DNA from: Pseudoalteromonas sp. 3D05
Lineage (GTDB): Bacteria; Pseudomonadota; Gammaproteobacteria; Enterobacterales; Alteromonadaceae
DNA length: 64,000 nucleotides
NCBI RefSeq assembly: GCF_002723455.1
Contig: NZ_PDUS01000014.1
Location: 1-64,000, forward strand
Direction: 5' to 3'
Shown: positions 46,668-55,317 of the stretch, piece after piece
Position numbering within the stretch: position 1 is the first letter of the stretch
How the letters are laid out: every line of letters starts with the position of its first letter
Notes under the pieces: model-generated
The model's input: the letters and a program-made list of their open reading frames with translations, nothing else
Told to the model about the DNA's origin: nothing
The model's database searches: none
Program-made: the position numbers and the translations under genes

Positions 46668-48656
46668 ATGAACCGCCTTCTTGGACGACTTTCCATTATC
46701 CAGCTCTCCCTGCTCACATTAAGTATTTTAATGATTTTTATATGTGTACTGCTCATACAGAACACGGCAAATAAATGGGAAGAGTCAAAAACCCTCGAGC
46801 AAGATATAGTGTTAATTAGTTTGCTTGATGCATTAGAAAAGGTTGCTCATAGCCATGCCGTAGAGCGTGGTTTAACTGCGGGCTTTTTAGGCAGTGGTTC
46901 TGAAGCAGCAAGAAGTAAGGTAATCGCCCAACGTGAAAAAGCAGACACCTCAATACAGCATTTAAAAACACTTAGTGCTCAATTAAATAATAGCTCACCG
47001 AGAACATCTCAAAATTTAGATATTTTATTAGCTCATGATGCAGGAAAAGCAGCATTACGCAGGCAGGTCGATAACCAAACTGCACCGGCTGCGTTTCAAT
47101 TTTACAGCACACTTAATAAAATCGCGCTTGATGTTGCCTCAAACCTTAGTAATCAAATTAAACACCCTGTGTTGTCTAAAGATCTCAATATCGCATTTCT
47201 ATTTGCTCAATATAAGGAGCGATTAGGTCAAAACCGAGGGAAAATAAACGGCACGCTTGCGAAAAAACAATTATCTAGCTTAACAAAACAAGATATTGCT
47301 TCTTACAATGCAGAAATAAGTTTACTCAACCAATACCTAATCGCCAATTTAGACGGTGAGCAGCTTGAAAACTTTAGCTCGAAATTGCAAAGCGCCGAGT
47401 CGAGAAAAATTGAAACCATAACCAATTCATTGCTTAACAGTAACTCACCCGATTTTAACGCTTTACCGTCAGCATCGGCGTGGTTTCCAATGGCGACACA
47501 ACAAATATCACACATTAAAACTTTGCTTGATAGCCAATGGATTACAATTAATAGAGAAGGCGAAGAATTAAAACAAGCGGCTGATTTTTCTCTTGTTGTT
47601 ACCATCGTATCGTTTTTAATTACACTGGTGGTGATCATCGTGCTCAATATACATTTATTGACCACCCTTAGAACAGAGTTAAATCAACTTACCTCGTTAT
47701 TACTTAAAGCTGAAAAAGGCGACCTGACCATTGATATCCGTCTAAAAAGTAAAGATGAGTTAGGTGAAATATCGAATGCTATTCATAATACTGTTTATGC
47801 TTTTAAAGATTTAATGCTCGGCTTAGATAACTCAATTAATTCAGGCAATGAGCTTAGTAATAATATGAGCCACGCAACACAAGCCGTACTGGATGATTCA
47901 AACAAAACCTTAGCAATGGCTACCAATATAGCAACAGCTATCGAAGAAATGGCAGCAACTAGCCGCGAAATAGCAAGTGCAGCCTCAACGACACTTAGCT
48001 CAAGCGATGAGTTAAACAAGCAAGCTAACTTACTCATCGAAGATAATAAGCTCAGCCAAAAATCAATACATGAGCTTGCCAACAGCATGTCGGGCGTTGA
48101 AGAGCTTGCAGCGCAAATGGATCAACAAGTTGGCAGTATATCATCCATACTTGATTCAATAAGCAGCATTGCAGAACAAACTAATTTACTGGCACTTAAC
48201 GCTGCAATTGAGGCCGCTAGAGCGGGTGAGCATGGAAGAGGGTTTGCTGTTGTGGCAGACGAGGTAAGAAGTCTTGCTGGAAACAGTAAGGAATCATCTG
48301 AAAAAATATCGACATTACTCAGTGGGCTACAAGCAATTAGCGAACAAGTGGTTAGCTCAATTGTAGCCAGTTCAAATCTATCGAAGGCAACGCTAGATAG
48401 ATTTGAACAAGCAAGAATCGTATCAGAACAAGTTAATCAGCAAAGTAAAATACTTGAAAGCTTAGCTATGAATGTCTCTTCCGCATCTGAAGAACAATCT
48501 GCCGTCGCGTCAAATATAGCGGTTGATGCGGCAAATGTGCTTGAATATGCAAATCATGAGGTAGATGCAGCTTTAAAACTAGAACATGTATTCAACGAGA
48601 TGAAGCTCAACACTAAGACATTACAGCGCACAATGAAAAACTTTAAGTTTCAGTAG
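46668..48656 (+). CDS. Methyl-accepting chemotaxis protein with NIT sensor domain
   Basis: This 662-residue inner-membrane chemoreceptor has a membrane segment at about 12-32. A periplasmic NIT (nitrate/nitrite-sensing type) domain covers about 45-300, with [20 protein letters not shown] matching the NIT helix motif. A second membrane segment (about 305-328), a HAMP domain and the MA signalling domain follow, with hairpin tip [16 protein letters not shown] and [18 protein letters not shown] domains are proposed to sense nitrate or nitrite, though ligands are proven only for a few. No other chemotaxis genes are near. Confidence 0.9.
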   Translation: MNRLLGRLSIIQLSLLTLSILMIFICVLLIQNTANKWEESKTLEQDIVLISLLDALEKVAHSHAVERGLTAGFLGSGSEAARSKVIAQREKADTSIQHLKTLSAQLNNSSPRTSQNLDILLAHDAGKAALRRQVDNQTAPAAFQFYSTLNKIALDVASNLSNQIKHPVLSKDLNIAFLFAQYKERLGQNRGKINGTLAKKQLSSLTKQDIASYNAEISLLNQYLIANLDGEQLENFSSKLQSAESRKIETITNSLLNSNSPDFNALPSASAWFPMATQQISHIKTLLDSQWITINREGEELKQAADFSLVVTIVSFLITLVVIIVLNIHLLTTLRTELNQLTSLLLKAEKGDLTIDIRLKSKDELGEISNAIHNTVYAFKDLMLGLDNSINSGNELSNNMSHATQAVLDDSNKTLAMATNIATAIEEMAATSREIASAASTTLSSSDELNKQANLLIEDNKLSQKSIHELANSMSGVEELAAQMDQQVGSISSILDSISSIAEQTNLLALNAAIEAARAGEHGRGFAVVADEVRSLAGNSKESSEKISTLLSGLQAISEQVVSSIVASSNLSKATLDRFEQARIVSEQVNQQSKILESLAMNVSSASEEQSAVASNIAVDAANVLEYANHEVDAALKLEHVFNEMKLNTKTLQRTMKNFKFQ

Positions 48657-48680
48657 TATGTAGAATACTTTTTCAACTTT

Positions 48681-48700
48681 AGCCTGTTATTCAACAGGCT
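48681..48700. terminator. Terminator between converging genes
   Basis: AGCCTGTT / AACAGGCT with a 4-base loop, 25 bases after the chemoreceptor stop and overlapping the end of the leftward AraC-family gene. Confidence 0.6.
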
Positions 48701-49832
48701 CTTCTTCAAGTAAGTGATTACGATAAGCTGATGGGCTTTGCCCAACTATTTTCTTAAATGCCGCATTAAACGTGGACTTAGAACTAAACCCAGCATCCAA
48801 CGCGATAGTCGTTATTAATTTATTTTTGTCTCGTAAGGCCATTTTTGCTTCTTCGATTCGAAAGCTATTAACAAATTGAAAAAAGTTCGTTTTTAGATAT
48901 TGAGAAAGCGTTTCTGAGATATGGTTTTCAGTTACTGAAGTCGCTGCTGATAGTTTGTTTAATGATAAACTATCTTGCAAATACAACTTATCCTCGACCA
49001 TTATACGTTTAAGTTTGACGGCAATAGTCTGCATTTTTTCGTCACTCAACAGTGCTACCCGCGCTTGATTTTTGCGAGGTACTCCTTTTTCAGATGCAGA
49101 TAACACTTTTTGACTAAGTGCTTTATGTATAAACAGTGTTAGGGCAATGGTTTCCAAAATAGGCAGCACAACCCCGCTACCAAACCATGGCCAGCCAAGC
49201 GCCCCCAATGAGAATTCAATAGCATACATTAACCATGTCGCACCCCAAATAATCAGCACCGTGTTAAACCATGCTAATGAACGTTGTTCAATTTCAGAGT
49301 AACGCTCTTTAAGTTGCCTAAGGTGAGTATGGTGCAGCTTGAATGCCATCCCCAAAAACAAAGCTGTAAAGGCGATAAAGATAAAGGTCGCCGCGATGCA
49401 AGTTGCAATGGCAATTTGCCAATGTTCTGGATCTCTGGTGGCTGGTGTTGCAAGAGCCAGCTTTTCAGAAGGACTCAGCATGAATATAAATGGCAGCATT
49501 ACCAGCACCACTAAAATAGGGCCTGATAATGCCAGCATAATATGACGTTTATTGATCTCTTTATCTGACGACATAGTCGCATGAGCATAAAAATAAAGCG
49601 CAGGTCCAAGTAGCACTCTAAACGGGAATTGAGCCCCAGCAAGCGCCGGCGCATATACGTATGCACCTGAATATATAAATAACTCACCCGCTATGTGAGT
49701 AGCTAACAACAACAATAAACCTTTTAAAAACAAGTTTTGCCTTGCTTTGGGTCGATTAAACACATCTAACAAAGCAAACAGTGTCATGCCCATCATGCAG
49801 GAGTAAATAATTGTTGGAAAAAGGTTCACCAT
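48687..49832 (-). CDS. AraC-family regulator with multi-helix membrane N-terminus
   Basis: 381 residues with about seven membrane segments (1-240) and a C-terminal AraC helix-turn-helix pair (about 285-375; LSAATSVTENHISETL and IALDAGFSSKSTFNAAFKKIVG). The frame opens with a TTG five codons before the ATG at 49832; the ATG is preferred. It has the same architecture as 42243-43382. It follows a DUF2306 gene on the same strand, so regulator and membrane protein are again linked. Confidence 0.87.
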   Translation of the reverse strand: MVNLFPTIIYSCMMGMTLFALLDVFNRPKARQNLFLKGLLLLLATHIAGELFIYSGAYVYAPALAGAQFPFRVLLGPALYFYAHATMSSDKEINKRHIMLALSGPILVVLVMLPFIFMLSPSEKLALATPATRDPEHWQIAIATCIAATFIFIAFTALFLGMAFKLHHTHLRQLKERYSEIEQRSLAWFNTVLIIWGATWLMYAIEFSLGALGWPWFGSGVVLPILETIALTLFIHKALSQKVLSASEKGVPRKNQARVALLSDEKMQTIAVKLKRIMVEDKLYLQDSLSLNKLSAATSVTENHISETLSQYLKTNFFQFVNSFRIEEAKMALRDKNKLITTIALDAGFSSKSTFNAAFKKIVGQSPSAYRNHLLEEEPVE

Positions 49833-49940
49833 GTAAATACCAAACAAAACACAAAGACGCGCAAAGTATAAAGTTAATTACTCTATGAATCTACTGAACC
49901 CAAAATATCGAATTCATTCATATTAACGGCCTAATTCTGC

Positions 49941-50831
49941 TTAAAAGCTGATTGGTTCGCCTGACATTACTAACAATAAAAAAGGTGTAAAACCTATCAT
50001 GCCAATAATCATAAAGAGAGTAAGCACACACAACACCCCACTAGCCATAAACTTTAGTCGAGTGCTTGTTTTTCTTTTGGCATAAAAATACAACTGCAAC
50101 ATAGCTAAGGGCATTACAAAACAACCAAATGTCCAAAGCGGGAAAAAAACATCACCAAAGGCTGGATTCATGCCAAGAATACTGCCTGAAACCATATAAC
50201 TAAAGACACCTACTCTTAAAATCCACTGTGCATTGGATACTAAAAATAACCGCAATGCCCACTCTCGATGATTCGCTATCTTTTTATTGATAGCATAACG
50301 AACCGTAAAATAAGCAAAGGCAATAATCAAAAAGCCATTTATAGTGGTGCCGACACCAGAGAGAGTGAGCGGTTTTGTGTCACGGATCCACACTAAATAA
50401 AACCCAGATATTGCTAAACAAAGCACTGTAGATAAAAATACATAACCGTTTATTTTATGAAATCGTGGATATTTATTACGAACTTTAGGTATTAATTGTA
50501 GCGCCCCACCAAAGGCAACAATGCCCGCACCAATTGCATGAGCGGCAAAGGCCAAATTGCCTGAAAAGTCCCCAGCATGATAAGGCGTACTGCCCATGGG
50601 CTCCCAACGATTCCAAATCTGCATGTTATCGTTAATTACCGAAAACCCATAAAACGACATAATATAATAAAAGAAAAACCACTGCCCAATAAGCACTGTG
50701 ACAAACCAAAATACGCTCGTGTATTTTAACGATTTATCGGCCAAGTTACTTAATGGCGTTTTGCTTGAAAGTGGGTTTAACGTATTTATATTGTACTGCG
50801 TGTTAAATTCTTCGCGCTTTGTAGCGTTCAT
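49941..50831 (-). CDS. DUF2306 membrane protein
   Basis: 296 residues with about seven to eight membrane segments. The signature loop GGALQLIPKVRNKYPRFHKING and NHREWALRLFLV match the paralogue at 43594-44400 (GGSLQLIP, PRFHRYNG, LHKRWAIRL). The ATG at 50831 is chosen because GAGAGA precedes it; the frame is open ten codons further. It lies 108 bases upstream of an AraC-type regulator on the same strand. The function is unknown. Confidence 0.83.
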   Translation of the reverse strand: MNATKREEFNTQYNINTLNPLSSKTPLSNLADKSLKYTSVFWFVTVLIGQWFFFYYIMSFYGFSVINDNMQIWNRWEPMGSTPYHAGDFSGNLAFAAHAIGAGIVAFGGALQLIPKVRNKYPRFHKINGYVFLSTVLCLAISGFYLVWIRDTKPLTLSGVGTTINGFLIIAFAYFTVRYAINKKIANHREWALRLFLVSNAQWILRVGVFSYMVSGSILGMNPAFGDVFFPLWTFGCFVMPLAMLQLYFYAKRKTSTRLKFMASGVLCVLTLFMIIGMIGFTPFLLLVMSGEPISF

Positions 50832-51057
50832 AATAATCTCTCTAGATCTGCGATATGCCAAATTATGCGCACTAAAGCAGGTCCAATTCGCCCAAATGGG
50901 CCTATTTGAACGTATTTTTTCGATTATTTTACAATTAAAGGGCTTTTTGAGTGGTTAACTCGAAGAAATCCAAATGACTCTACAACATATACAGGTTTAC
51001 CACTGAGAGTGATAACTAAAAACACACATGTATGCCTATCTAAATACGAGCAGTACA

Positions 51058-51082
51058 TTGAGGGGAAAATCACCTCCCTCAA
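51058..51082 (-). terminator. Probable terminator of kynU
   Basis: TTGAGGG / CCCTCAA with an 11-base loop, 17 bases after the kynU stop. The U tract is poor, so the call is tentative. Confidence 0.45.
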
Positions 51083-51099
51083 TATACTTTAAAAAGAGA

Positions 51100-52335
51100 T
51101 TAAGTCACTTTTCCCGCTTTGTTAAAACGTGGTTCTTTATACAAGTGTGTTTGCACAACCTCGGCTAAAATAGTGACCGCGTTCCATATATCTTCAAATG
51201 AGTTATAAAGAGGGGTAAATCCAAAGCGTAAAATATTTGGCGCCCTAAAATCAGCAATCACCCCTTTTTCAATGAGTGCTTGGCAAATAGCAAAAGCATT
51301 ATCGTGAGCAAATGCCAATTGGCTGCCACGTTGTTGTGAATCATTCGTTGAACGTAAACGTAAATCAGCTAAACATGACTGCGACTGTATAAGTTGAGTA
51401 AATATACTAGCCAAGGCGATAGACTTTTTTCTCACTTGCAAGATGCTCACACCTTCCCATACATCAAGCGCGGCATCTAATGCGCTCATTGCAAGTACAC
51501 TAGGAGTACCGCATAAATACTGATTTATACCTTCTGCTCCCTGATACTGGGCATCAAATGCAAACGGTTTTACGTGCCCCATCCAACCACTTAGTGGCTG
51601 TTTAACAGCAGTTTGATGGCGCTTAGCCACATATAGAAATGCCGGCGACCCTGGCCCCCCATTTAAATATTTGTATCCGCACCCTACAGCAAAGTCGGCG
51701 TTACATTTATCAAGCTCAACAACGGTTGCACCTGCGCTATGGGCTAAGTCCCAAATAACTAAAATGCCTTTTTCATGGGCAAGCTTAGTAAGCGCTTGCA
51801 TATCTAATAGCTGCCCTGTTCTAAAGTTTACTTGAGTTAATAGCAACACAGCCACGTCTTCAGTTAAGCTTTGCGCTATTTGATGCTCGCTAACAAGTTT
51901 AAGTTGGCATAAGTCTTCGCCTAATAGATCGCTCAACCCCTGCACCATATACAAATCAGTTGGAAAGTTATCTTCAGTGGACAGCACAACATTACGGCCA
52001 GAATTTAACGATAAGGCACTGCTTAATAATTTAAATAAATTAATCGATATAGAATCACAACAAATTACTTGGCCAGCTGCAGCACCAATAATAGGTGCTA
52101 TTTTTTCGCCAACTTGAGTAGGTAAATCAATCCACTGGTGGTCGTTCCAGCTTCGAATTAAATGTTCTCCCCATTGCTGACTGACTACCTCAGCCACACG
52201 AGATTGAACCACTTTTGGTAAAGCACCTAATGAATTGCCATCTAAATATATGGTATTAGCGGGCAACGCAAATTCATTGCGTTTATGAGCGAGTGGATCG
52301 GCTTTATCTAGCGCAGTTATATCATCAAAATTCAT
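51100..52335 (-). CDS. kynU: Kynureninase
   Basis: This PLP enzyme cleaves kynurenine to anthranilate and alanine. The 411-residue product has the kynureninase N-terminus YLDGNSLGALPK, LSTEDNFPTDLYM, the PLP-contact VIWDLAHSAGA, and the Schiff-base Lys222 in GCGYKYLNGGPGSPAF. It overlaps the upstream hydrolase by 4 bases. Together the two could convert N-formylkynurenine to anthranilate. Tryptophan 2,3-dioxygenase is not in the window. Confidence 0.95.
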   Translation of the reverse strand: MNFDDITALDKADPLAHKRNEFALPANTIYLDGNSLGALPKVVQSRVAEVVSQQWGEHLIRSWNDHQWIDLPTQVGEKIAPIIGAAAGQVICCDSISINLFKLLSSALSLNSGRNVVLSTEDNFPTDLYMVQGLSDLLGEDLCQLKLVSEHQIAQSLTEDVAVLLLTQVNFRTGQLLDMQALTKLAHEKGILVIWDLAHSAGATVVELDKCNADFAVGCGYKYLNGGPGSPAFLYVAKRHQTAVKQPLSGWMGHVKPFAFDAQYQGAEGINQYLCGTPSVLAMSALDAALDVWEGVSILQVRKKSIALASIFTQLIQSQSCLADLRLRSTNDSQQRGSQLAFAHDNAFAICQALIEKGVIADFRAPNILRFGFTPLYNSFEDIWNAVTILAEVVQTHLYKEPRFNKAGKVT

Positions 52336-53174
52336 TTATCGATTCCATTTAATTTTTCAAGCAAAGTTTTAAACGCGTGAGAACCTGGGTGTATCCAATC
52401 AAAGTGCCCTGCATCTTCTAACATAACCACTGGGCGATTAAGTGCTTTTAAGTTATAGGCCGGAACAATGGTATCTTTGCCGCCTTGCAAGATAACACTA
52501 TTTAAATGCAACGCTTGTTCACTCGGATTTGCCTGTGTATAGGCATCAGGTTTATCACTCGGCATTCCCTGCATAAAGTCTTTTGTCACCTTTTGACAAC
52601 TGTTATTACCATGAGCATAAGCTTTTATATCAGTGATCGGCGCAAGGCCAATGACCCCTTTAAGTTCACTTATTTGACCACCGGCAAGCAACGCTAAATG
52701 GCCACCAGCCGAATGTCCCACAACAACGGCATTATTTAAATTAAACTCACCACTATTGTAAGTGCTTGAGGCTTGAATGCCTGCTTTTATATCATCAAAG
52801 GTAATGGGCCAACCGCCACCACTGTCGCCTGTCCGTCGATACTCAACTGACCATACATTGAAACCTGCTTGTGCCAAGCCGGTGCTCAATGCATAGGTAT
52901 GTTTAATATCATAAGCACTAAGCCAACAACCACCATGCAGTAATATAACTAGGGGTCTAGCGGTATTTTTTTCATTTTTCTTGGCACGCCAAAGTAACGC
53001 GTATTGAGATTTATCTAGGCCGTAAGTTACATTATCATTGGGCAAGGCATATTCCAGCGAAGCGACTTTAGTGTAAGCAACATTGTTCTCCACCGAGGGA
53101 AATTCAACCACGTTTTGCATTGCGCAGCCACTCAAAACCAATAAGCTTAAAAGTAAAACAACATTGCTTTTCAC
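52332..53174 (-). CDS. Lipoprotein alpha/beta hydrolase, kynurenine-formamidase-like
   Basis: 280 residues. A lipoprotein signal ends in LLVLSGC with lipidated Cys17; the next residue is Ala, so outer-membrane sorting is expected. The hydrolase fold has an HGGCW oxyanion motif (80-84), like the HGGXW of kynurenine formamidases, nucleophile Ser155 in VVGHSAGGH, and a DAGHFDW His. It starts with GTG preceded by AAAGGG. Translational coupling to kynU supports a formylkynurenine hydrolase role, unusual for a lipid-anchored protein. A general carboxylesterase is the alternative. Confidence 0.8.
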   Translation of the reverse strand: MKSNVVLLLSLLVLSGCAMQNVVEFPSVENNVAYTKVASLEYALPNDNVTYGLDKSQYALLWRAKKNEKNTARPLVILLHGGCWLSAYDIKHTYALSTGLAQAGFNVWSVEYRRTGDSGGGWPITFDDIKAGIQASSTYNSGEFNLNNAVVVGHSAGGHLALLAGGQISELKGVIGLAPITDIKAYAHGNNSCQKVTKDFMQGMPSDKPDAYTQANPSEQALHLNSVILQGGKDTIVPAYNLKALNRPVVMLEDAGHFDWIHPGSHAFKTLLEKLNGIDK

Positions 53175-53518
53175 AATAAAAAACCCTTTATAAACCTCTT
53201 AAAATAAAGCACTTAGCCAAAGCAATTACTTGCTGGTTTATTAAGTACCTACTCACAATTATTTTTAACAGTGATGCGTCATAGCAAAACAATTAAAAAC
53301 AACATTGTCGCCCAGTTAACCACGGCGCCAACTTGTAGTAAAGCAAGCTCAAGTAACTCGATTACAATTGTATTTTACTAATTCAGTAACGAGTCAGGCC
53401 GTTTTTGCTATCACTGTGGCTGCATTTGGTGCTGGATAAGTTATGACATCTTTCTTTGCCATCACTATTTTAAATGCGTATATAACTAAAATTAGTGCAT
53501 AGAGGCCGCCAGCAAATT
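53175..53518. other. Divergent intergenic region
   Basis: About 340 bases between the hydrolase/kynU operon and a small rightward gene. No ORF, hairpin or named operator is evident. It must carry the kyn operon promoter. Confidence 0.5.
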
Positions 53519-53902
53519 ATGACAAGCACCTTTTTAAATGAATCAGAGCAAGTTGCACTGCAACAAGCGCTTTATAGTAGCGAGCTTCTCCCCTGTAATA
53601 TTAAAGTAACACCTACCAGCCTATCAACTCATAGACAGGATGCGTATAGCCTTATCGCTGTTATGTTGTTTTGTTGTAATTTAGGTAAAACAAAGTGGCC
53701 CTGTTTTTTAAAAACAGCGATTGCTGTCGCAACTGATGAGTGTCAATGGTTAACCTGCGAACTGATAAGGTGCCAACAAGAATACACAGCGCAACACAGT
53801 GATGCTGTTATCGTTGAACAGAGTGCTTTATTTAATGGTATTTTTAGCGAAGAACTCGCTTATATTGATGAGGTTTTAGCAGTTGAAACACAAGCCGATT
53901 AA
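53519..53902 (+). CDS. Hypothetical protein
   Basis: 127 residues, mostly helical, with several Cys (LPCNIK, LFCCNLG, WPCFL, ECQWLTCELIRCQ). No signal peptide or family is recognised. The frame opens with a GTG at 53495; the ATG at 53519 gives a more ordinary start, but no strong RBS settles it (AGAGG is about 14 bases upstream). Confidence 0.6.
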   Translation: MTSTFLNESEQVALQQALYSSELLPCNIKVTPTSLSTHRQDAYSLIAVMLFCCNLGKTKWPCFLKTAIAVATDECQWLTCELIRCQQEYTAQHSDAVIVEQSALFNGIFSEELAYIDEVLAVETQAD

Positions 53903-54015
53903 AACGCCACAGAGCATAAGTGACTACGCGACCCAAATCGCGTAAATCACCATGCCTCTAACAATTAATAGGTTTTATATTGGCCTGGGTTTTGTGCTGA
54001 TATTCTCACGCAATC

Positions 54016-54127
54016 CCCTGTGATAAAACCCCTTGAAACACCTAAAGGCGAGTAAAATTATAAATGACGGGTTACCCGCCAACCTATATTTAATTAACCT
54101 GATGTAATGGAATTTGCTATCACAGGG
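54016..54127. repeat. Long-range inverted repeat, possible small element
   Basis: CCCTGTGATA (54016-54025) and TATCACAGGG (54118-54127) form a perfect 10-bp inverted repeat 112 bp from end to end. Between them lies a small palindrome CGGGTTACCCG (54068-54078). There is no ORF. It could be a tiny MITE, a terminator/attenuator, or chance. Confidence 0.35.
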
Positions 54128-54139
54128 TATGGAACAAGG

Positions 54140-54775
54140 CTAGCTCATTACTTCATCTAAATGTTTAGCGCCATTAAATAGCTCTTTTACCGTATTACTT
54201 TTAGCTTGATGTGCAACGCAATACGAAAGCGCTTTAGCCACATCTGCTCGGGTTATAATTGCCTCATCCTTATTGCTAGGTCGCTGTGTTGTAAAGCCAT
54301 TATGCGCTTTATTATTAGTTAATGTACCTGGCCTGATAATAGAGTAACGCAGACCACTGTGCATCAAGTGCTCATCAGCCATGTGTTTTGCTACTAAATA
54401 CGGTTGCATTTCTTCAGGCCCCTCTGCAGGTGCATCAGCCCCGATCGAGCTGACCATAATGAAGTGCTTTATGTCATGCTGCTTTGCGTAATCTGCAGCG
54501 CGACACGCAGCCCAAAGGTCAATTAATATAGTTTTATCCGCCCCTGTATTACCACCTGAACCGGCAACAAACACAACTGTTGAGCATCCTTTAAATGCAT
54601 GGCTAAAATCATCAGTCAGATCAGCCTCTACAATTGTCATATTTTCGCTTTTAATATCTGATAGCTTTTGCTCATCTCGAACAAGCGCCACAACATGCTG
54701 TCCCTCATTAAGCATGTTTTGAGTGAGCTGTTTACCAATTTGTCCACTGGCGCCAATAATTAAAGTGCGATTCAT
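54140..54775 (-). CDS. NAD(P)-binding SDR-type protein, YwnB-like
   Basis: 211 residues of the atypical SDR class. The nucleotide-binding motif is TLIIGASGQIGKQL, followed by ALVRDEQKL, VVFVAGSGG, the FIMVSSIGAD strand, YLVAKHMADEHL with Tyr/Lys spacing, and IIRPGTL. Such proteins act as NAD(P)H-binding reductases or regulators. RBS GAAAGGAG is strong. Substrate unknown. Confidence 0.85.
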   Translation of the reverse strand: MNRTLIIGASGQIGKQLTQNMLNEGQHVVALVRDEQKLSDIKSENMTIVEADLTDDFSHAFKGCSTVVFVAGSGGNTGADKTILIDLWAACRAADYAKQHDIKHFIMVSSIGADAPAEGPEEMQPYLVAKHMADEHLMHSGLRYSIIRPGTLTNNKAHNGFTTQRPSNKDEAIITRADVAKALSYCVAHQAKSNTVKELFNGAKHLDEVMS

Positions 54776-54991
54776 AGTATCTCCTTTCTATCAATTTATT
54801 TTTACTGCGAACGCTTTATGCAGCAAAAGTTATTCCGCAATAAAAACCTAGAAAAAACATAATTTATTCATTAAGTTAGTTTTTAACATTAAAAAAGTCC
54901 TCCACATCCTTGTAAAGTTGAAGCACTTACAATGTAAATCTAACAACTAAGACATATATACGAATAGCTTCGACTTTTAATAAAAAACTCA

Positions 54992-55076
54992 CTGAGGGCG
55001 CTGTCTCGGTAGTTTTCTTTTCGGTTCATATTTTGCTGGAATTTATAAACCTTATAACCGATTTAGAAGCCCTCAG
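54992..55076. repeat. Nested inverted repeat, structured element or MITE fragment
   Basis: Outer CTGAGGGC (54992-54999) pairs with GCCCTCAG (55069-55076), and inner TCGGTT (55021-55026) with AACCGA (55056-55061). It lies alone in a 540-bp gap between the SDR and SUMF1 genes. The rest of that gap is AT-rich and shows nothing else I recognise apart from the hairpin at 55276. Confidence 0.4.
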
Positions 55077-55275
55077 AGCAATATCGCCAAACGCCATCTA
55101 ATATCATGTCATTAAAGCCTGCTCATTCATTTTCACACTACAAATCACGATGCAGACTGAACACCAATGAAGAAAACGACTAAATTTCACAACCACTTGA
55201 ACTTCAAAGTAAAAATAATAGTTAGGTTTTTTCTATTTTTAGGGGATTTTAGATTTTTTATAAGATTTTTATTAC

Positions 55276-55317
55276 TTAGTTTTCCACTATTACTCCCTCA
55301 TTAAAAAGGAAAACTAA
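55276..55317 (+). promoter_or_regulatory. 5' hairpin covering the ribosome binding site of the SUMF1-like gene
   Basis: TTAGTTTTCC (55276-55285) and GGAAAACTAA (55308-55317) are perfectly complementary over 10 bp, with a 22-base loop. The right arm contains the GGA of the Shine-Dalgarno site and ends immediately before ATG at 55318. Folding would hide the site, so translation may be conditional. Confidence 0.5.

Noticed and set aside
53903..54139. Integron attC-like site
   Set aside because: The inverted repeat and small palindrome suggested it, but no core-site pair or integrase is present.
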